From Nisaea sediminum (GTDB lineage Bacteria; Pseudomonadota; Alphaproteobacteria; Thalassobaculales; Thalassobaculaceae), in contig NZ_JACZCQ010000005.1 in the NCBI RefSeq assembly GCF_014904705.1, positions 248,001 to 312,000 on the forward strand: DNA of 64,000 nucleotides. The letters are read 5' to 3'. Positions 59,892 through 64,000 of the stretch are shown here, piece by piece; position 1 is the stretch's first letter, and each line of letters begins with the position of its first letter. Below the pieces are notes generated by a model that saw nothing but the letters and a program-made list of their open reading frames with translations, ran no database searches and was not told where the DNA came from. The translations under genes were made by a program, and so were the position numbers.

Positions 59892-61133
59892 ATGCAGACC
59901 CTCACCATCCTCCTTTTCGCGCTGACCTATCTCGGCATGGCGGCCGGGCGGGTGCCGGGCTTGCAGATCGACCGCGCGGGGATCGCGCTGCTGCTCGCCG
60001 CCGTCGCCGTCGCCAGCGGGGCGCTGCCAGCCGACGAGATCGCGGCGGCGATGGACTTTCCGACCCTGCTGCTGCTCGCGGGCCTGATGGTGCTCTCCGC
60101 CCGCGTCCGCGCCGCCGGGATCTATGCCCGTGCCGCGCTCTGGATCGGCCGGCAATCCGCGAACCCGCACCGCCTGCTCGCCCTCACCATCGCCGTCGGC
60201 GGGCTGCTCTCCGCCGTGCTGGTAAACGACATCGTGGTCTTCGCCATGGCGCCGATCCTCTGCACCAGCCTCGCCGCGCGCGGGCTCGATCCCCGGCCCT
60301 ATCTCTTCGCCCTCGCCGCCGCCAGCAATGCCGGCTCCGCCGCGAGCCTGATCGGCAATCCGCAGAACATCCTGATCGGCCAGGTCGGCGGGCTCGGTTT
60401 CTGGAGCTATGCCGCCAGCGCCGCGCTGCCTTCGCTGGCGGCGCTCGCGATCACCTATCTCTGCATCGCGCTGGTCTGGCGCCGCCATCTCCTCGCCGTC
60501 CCCGAAGTCCCCGCCGCGCCTCCCGCCGATATTCCGCCTCCGGAAGGAAACCGCGGAGAGACCTTGCTCTGCCTCGGCGCACTCCTTCTGCTGCTGGCGC
60601 TGTTCGCGACGCCCCTGCCGCGGGAAATCTCCGCCCTGCTCGTCGCGGGCGGGCTGATGCTGAGCCGCGCGGTGCCGAGCCGCCAGCTGCTCGACGAGAT
60701 CGACGCGCCGCTGCTGATCCTCTTCGCCAGTCTCTTCGCGATCAACGGCGCCTTCGCCCTGACCGGACTGCCGGAGGCGGTGGTCGCGTCCTTCGCCGAG
60801 GCGGGCTGGCTGCCGGAACGGCTCTCCTTCCTGCTGCCCTTCTCGCTCGCCGCCAGCAACACGATCGGCAACGTGCCTGCCGTCATCCTGCTGCTGCAGG
60901 CCTGGACGGGACTGCCGGACGGCGCGCTGACCGCACTTGCCCTGCTCTCGACGCTGGCCGGGAACCTGCTGCTGGTCGGCAGCCTCGCCAACCTGATCGT
61001 CGCCGAGCAGGCGGCGCGAGCAGGCGTCACCCTCACTTTCCGCGACCATGCGAAAGCCGGGATCCCGATCACCCTCCTCTCGATGGCCTTCGCCGCGCTC
61101 TGGCTCTGGGCCGGCGGCTATGTCGCGCTCTGA
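59892..61133 (+). CDS. SLC13/ArsB-type anion permease
   Basis: This 413-residue membrane protein has ten to twelve hydrophobic helices and two internal halves. Motif LSAVLVNDIVVFAMAPILC and the helix hairpin AASNAGSAASLIGNPQNILIG in the first half are matched by LAASNTIGNVPAVILLLQAW and LAGNLLLVGSLANLIVAEQA in the second. These are the signature pairs of the ArsB/NhaD/SLC13 ion-transporter superfamily. It transports an anion or exchanges an ion for Na+ or H+, and the substrate is not evident. Confidence 0.9.
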   Translation: MQTLTILLFALTYLGMAAGRVPGLQIDRAGIALLLAAVAVASGALPADEIAAAMDFPTLLLLAGLMVLSARVRAAGIYARAALWIGRQSANPHRLLALTIAVGGLLSAVLVNDIVVFAMAPILCTSLAARGLDPRPYLFALAAASNAGSAASLIGNPQNILIGQVGGLGFWSYAASAALPSLAALAITYLCIALVWRRHLLAVPEVPAAPPADIPPPEGNRGETLLCLGALLLLLALFATPLPREISALLVAGGLMLSRAVPSRQLLDEIDAPLLILFASLFAINGAFALTGLPEAVVASFAEAGWLPERLSFLLPFSLAASNTIGNVPAVILLLQAWTGLPDGALTALALLSTLAGNLLLVGSLANLIVAEQAARAGVTLTFRDHAKAGIPITLLSMAFAALWLWAGGYVAL

Positions 61134-61298
61134 GGCCGCGTCCGATCTTTTCCGATCCGCCACTTCTCTCTTCTCCGCACGCGAATCCGGCGTATTCCGC
61201 TGGAACCCGCCGGTCTCCGCGCCTAGGCTCTCCGCAACCGATCCGTCCGGCGCGTCCGGGCGGCTCCAGACAAGGCGGGACCACCCGCGAAAGAAGGC

Positions 61299-62417
61299 AT
61301 GACGGAAACGCCTGAGACACAAATCGTGACGCCGAAGGCGCGCAAGCGCTGGGGCCGCGCGCTCGTCCGCATCCTGCTGCTCGGCGGCATCTGTTTCGCG
61401 GCCTGGGAGGCCGGGTCCTGGTGGTATGCCGAGACCGGACGCTACGTCACCACCGAGAACGCCTATGTGAAGGCGCCGATCATCGCGGTCAGCCCGCCGA
61501 TCGACGGCCGCGCGGTCGAGGTCATGGTCGGCGACAACCATCCGGTGACCGAGGGCGACCTGCTGTTCCGCATCGATCCCGCGCCCTACCGGGTCCAGCT
61601 CAAGATGGCCGAGGCGAAGCGCGCCACGGTGATCAACGACCTAATGGCGACCAGGGCCGAGCTCGGCCAGATCAGCGCCGAGATGGCGGAGATCGGGCCC
61701 AGGGTGAAGTTCTTCGCCAAAGAGGTCGAGCGCCAGCAGCGGTTGGTGAAGAGCTTTGCCGGAACCGAGGCGAAGCTCGACGAGATGCAGATGGAGCGGG
61801 ACATGGCCGAACAGCGCCTGCGCTCGCTCCGGGAAAAGCGCCAGGTGGTGATCGCCAAGCTCGGCGGCCTGCCGGACCGGCCGTTCGAGACCCATCCGCT
61901 GGTGCAGGAGGTGGACGCGGAGATCGAGCGGGTGAAGCTCGACCTCGATTACACCGAGGTCCGCGCGCCGGTCTCGGGCATCGTCACGCGCATGAAGCTG
62001 CAGGCCGGCGAATGGGTCGAGGCGGATACGCCGACCTTCGGCATCATCGGCACGGGCCTCGTCTGGGTCGAGGCGAACCTGAAGGAAACCCAGCTCGCCG
62101 CCATCACCTTGGACCAGCCGGTGGAGATCCGCGTCGACGCCTATCCGGACGCGGTCTGGGAAGGCCGGATCGAAAGCCTCAGCCCGGCGACCGGCGCGGA
62201 ATTTTCCGCCCTGCCGCCGCAGAACGCCTCGGGCAACTGGGTGAAGGTGGTGCAGCGTCTGCCGGTGCGCATCGCGGTCGATGCCGATGCGGAAAAGCCG
62301 GAACTCCGGGCGGGCATGAGCGCCTTCATTTCCATCGATACCGGCCGCAGCCGCGATCTCGGCGACACGATCGCGAAACTGACAGGCGACTGGATCAAGA
62401 AGGCAAAGGCGGAATAG
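61299..62417 (+). CDS. HlyD/EmrA family membrane-fusion protein
   Basis: This 372-residue periplasmic adaptor has an N-terminal membrane anchor (ALVRILLLGGICFAAWEAG). The lipoyl-like half-motif reads VTTENAYVKAPIIAVSPPID and the coiled-coil hairpin follows (about residues 105-205). A second lipoyl half (YTEVRAPVSGIVTRMKLQAG) and a beta-barrel (VWVEANLKETQLAAITLDQP) complete it. It links an inner-membrane MFS pump to an outer-membrane channel. The MFS gene on the other strand, 3 nt away, is the obvious partner. No TolC-type gene is in the window. Confidence 0.93.
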   Translation: MTETPETQIVTPKARKRWGRALVRILLLGGICFAAWEAGSWWYAETGRYVTTENAYVKAPIIAVSPPIDGRAVEVMVGDNHPVTEGDLLFRIDPAPYRVQLKMAEAKRATVINDLMATRAELGQISAEMAEIGPRVKFFAKEVERQQRLVKSFAGTEAKLDEMQMERDMAEQRLRSLREKRQVVIAKLGGLPDRPFETHPLVQEVDAEIERVKLDLDYTEVRAPVSGIVTRMKLQAGEWVEADTPTFGIIGTGLVWVEANLKETQLAAITLDQPVEIRVDAYPDAVWEGRIESLSPATGAEFSALPPQNASGNWVKVVQRLPVRIAVDADAEKPELRAGMSAFISIDTGRSRDLGDTIAKLTGDWIKKAKAE

Positions 62418-62420
62418 CCG

Positions 62421-63938
62421 TCACGCCACCTTGCGGATCTTCACGAAGACCAGCACCGGCAGGGTCGCGAAACAGGTCAGCGCGTAGAACCAGAAGCAAT
62501 TGGTGAAACCGGTCAGCGCAGACTGCCGCCAGGCCTCGCCGGCGATCAGCCCGAGACTGTCCATCCACTGCACCGCGCCCGCGCCGACCACCTCCGGGAA
62601 CTTCAGCCGCTCCTCGAACGGACCGATGCCCTCCACCATCTCGGCGTAGCGGATCTTCGAGGTGCGCACGAGCAGGAAGACGCTGGCGGCGACATAGAGG
62701 CTGGTCCCCATGTTGCGGATCAGGTGGAAGAGCGAGGTCGCGTCCGGCAGCAGCTCGCGCTCCAGCGTCGAGAAACTGACCATGGAAAGCGGCACCCACA
62801 TGAGACCACAGCCGATCCCCTGCAGGATGCTCGGCCAGGCGAGGGCCCAGAAATCCATGTTGAGATCGTAGAGGCTCATCATCCAGCCGCTGGTCCCGAT
62901 TGCCAGCGTGCCGAGCACCAGCCCGATGCGCGGGTCCATCTTCCCCATCTTCGCCGCCGCGTAGAAGCCGGCGATCATCCCCACCCCGCGCATCGCCAGC
63001 ACAAGGCCGATCAGCGTGTCCGGATAGCCGCGATAGGCCTGCAGGAGCTGTGGCAGCAGCACCAGCGGCGTGAAATTGACCGCGCCGTAGACGAAGACGA
63101 GGAAGAGCCCGACCACGTAGTTCCGGTTCTTCAGCAGCGTGGGCCGGATGAAGGGCCGGTCGACGCAGGCGCTGTTGGCGACGAACATGGCGAAGGCGGC
63201 GCACATCACGATCACCAGCGTGACTATGGTGCCGGACTGCAGCCAGTCCTCCCGCTCTCCCCGGTCGAGCACGAGCTGCAGCGCGACGATGGCGACGGAG
63301 AAGAGCAGGAAGCCGAGATAGTCGAAGCGCGGCAGCGTCGTCTTGCCGCCTTCGCGGATCCAGCGCAGCACACCTGCAAGAGCAAGCAGGCTGAGCGGCA
63401 CGATCATCAGGAAGACGAAGCGCCAGTTGTATTCCTCCGCCAGCCAGCCGCCGATCGACGGGCCGATGGCAGGGCCGATGACGACAGACATGCCGAGATA
63501 GCCGTTCGCCTTGCCGTATTCCTCCTTCGGCCAGGTCTGAAGCACGATGGCTTGGCTGAGCGGCACCACCGGCGCACCGAACCCGCCCTGCAGGATGCGG
63601 AAGAACAGCACCGCCTCGAGCGAGGTCGCCATGGCGCAGGCGAGCGAGGCAAGGGTGAAGCCGGAGAGGCAGATGACGAGCAGGCGGCGCTGGCCGACCC
63701 AGGCTACGAGCGAGCCGGTCAGCGGCGTCACCACCGCCGTAGCAACCACGTTCAGCGTCACCACCCAGGAGATCTCCTCGGTGGTCGCGGAGAAGGCGCC
63801 CTGCATCTGCGGCAGGGCGACGTTCACGATGGTAAGCGTCAGCGCGTAGAGCATGCAGGCGCAGGCCATGGTGACCAGCACCAGCATCTTGTAGGCGCCG
63901 TCCGCCTGGGTGTCCTCCTCCGCCGTGACGGCCGACAT
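62421..63938 (-). CDS. DHA2 family MFS drug transporter (EmrB-like)
   Basis: This 505-residue proton-driven exporter has fourteen predicted helices. The N-terminal motif LTIVNVALPQMQGAFSATTE and motif A-like GSLVAWVGQRRLLVICL are followed by the DHA2 motif C block (YLGMSVVIGPAIGPSIGGWL). The C-terminal helix FWFYALTCFATLPVLVFVKI closes it. It pairs with the membrane-fusion protein gene, but the two are convergent and end 3 nt apart rather than forming the usual emrAB operon. Confidence 0.93.
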   Translation of the reverse strand: MSAVTAEEDTQADGAYKMLVLVTMACACMLYALTLTIVNVALPQMQGAFSATTEEISWVVTLNVVATAVVTPLTGSLVAWVGQRRLLVICLSGFTLASLACAMATSLEAVLFFRILQGGFGAPVVPLSQAIVLQTWPKEEYGKANGYLGMSVVIGPAIGPSIGGWLAEEYNWRFVFLMIVPLSLLALAGVLRWIREGGKTTLPRFDYLGFLLFSVAIVALQLVLDRGEREDWLQSGTIVTLVIVMCAAFAMFVANSACVDRPFIRPTLLKNRNYVVGLFLVFVYGAVNFTPLVLLPQLLQAYRGYPDTLIGLVLAMRGVGMIAGFYAAAKMGKMDPRIGLVLGTLAIGTSGWMMSLYDLNMDFWALAWPSILQGIGCGLMWVPLSMVSFSTLERELLPDATSLFHLIRNMGTSLYVAASVFLLVRTSKIRYAEMVEGIGPFEERLKFPEVVGAGAVQWMDSLGLIAGEAWRQSALTGFTNCFWFYALTCFATLPVLVFVKIRKVA

Positions 63939-64000
63939 TCACGCTCCTCCCCGGCGCCACGTTCCGGCGGCGCTTCTGTTCTTGGATCAGCTTAGTCGAT

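Overview
This 64 kb window comes from a high-GC alphaproteobacterial chromosome. It is most likely from the Rhodospirillales or a related marine or soil lineage. The basis is the dnaG-yqeY-carA-carB-greA neighbourhood, a three-subunit proton-translocating transhydrogenase (pntAA-pntAB-pntB), alphaproteobacterial SAM-II riboswitches, PAS_5 and ELM1-type genes, and codon use dominated by G/C at third positions. Genus and species cannot be read from the window.

Left part (1-21.6 kb) is largely housekeeping. It holds the start of dnaG (running off the left edge), yqeY, carA-carB, greA, a very large six-haem cytochrome, and a LysE-type exporter. An AT-rich patch at about 11.7-12.85 kb carries a small HTH-like gene and a DNA methyltransferase-like gene. 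Next comes metZ, with two SAM-II riboswitch aptamers in one leader: the first is followed by an intrinsic terminator, the second lies next to the ribosome binding site. PAS_5, GNAT, ELM1-like, Lrp/AsnC, dtd, a lipoprotein gene and pntAA-pntAB-pntB follow.

Central part (21.6-43 kb) contains what looks like an undescribed cell-envelope system. A CHASE2-PAS-histidine kinase and a FecR-domain protein with a long Gly/Asn repeat tail face away from a TpsB/FhaC-type outer-membrane transporter. Two paralogous lipoprotein genes follow the transporter, and three more members of the same family lie 8.7 kb further on (37.8-40.2 kb). Between the clusters are catabolic or redox genes: a class III aminotransferase, a di-haem cytochrome c with a sorbosone-dehydrogenase-type enzyme, an MFS transporter, an M20 amidohydrolase, and a flavin monooxygenase-RidA-DUF1028 operon. 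A Rieske protein, a VOC protein and tRNA-Ser(GGA) close the section.

Right part (43-64 kb) has a subtilase with three internal repeats, a D-aminoacylase, many small-molecule dehydrogenases, aminotransferase and GMC oxidoreductase genes, and, at the end, a permease and an EmrA/EmrB-like efflux pair arranged convergently. Between 53.7 and 57.25 kb is a mosaic, more AT-rich island. It carries a small membrane protein, a toxin-antitoxin-like pair and a KAP P-loop NTPase, interleaved with three degraded copies of the 3' ends of metabolic genes whose intact relatives are in this same window. A near-identical 25-bp direct repeat bounds part of it.

All start sites were chosen by reading Shine-Dalgarno spacing and family N-termini by eye. 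No database search or folding program was run.
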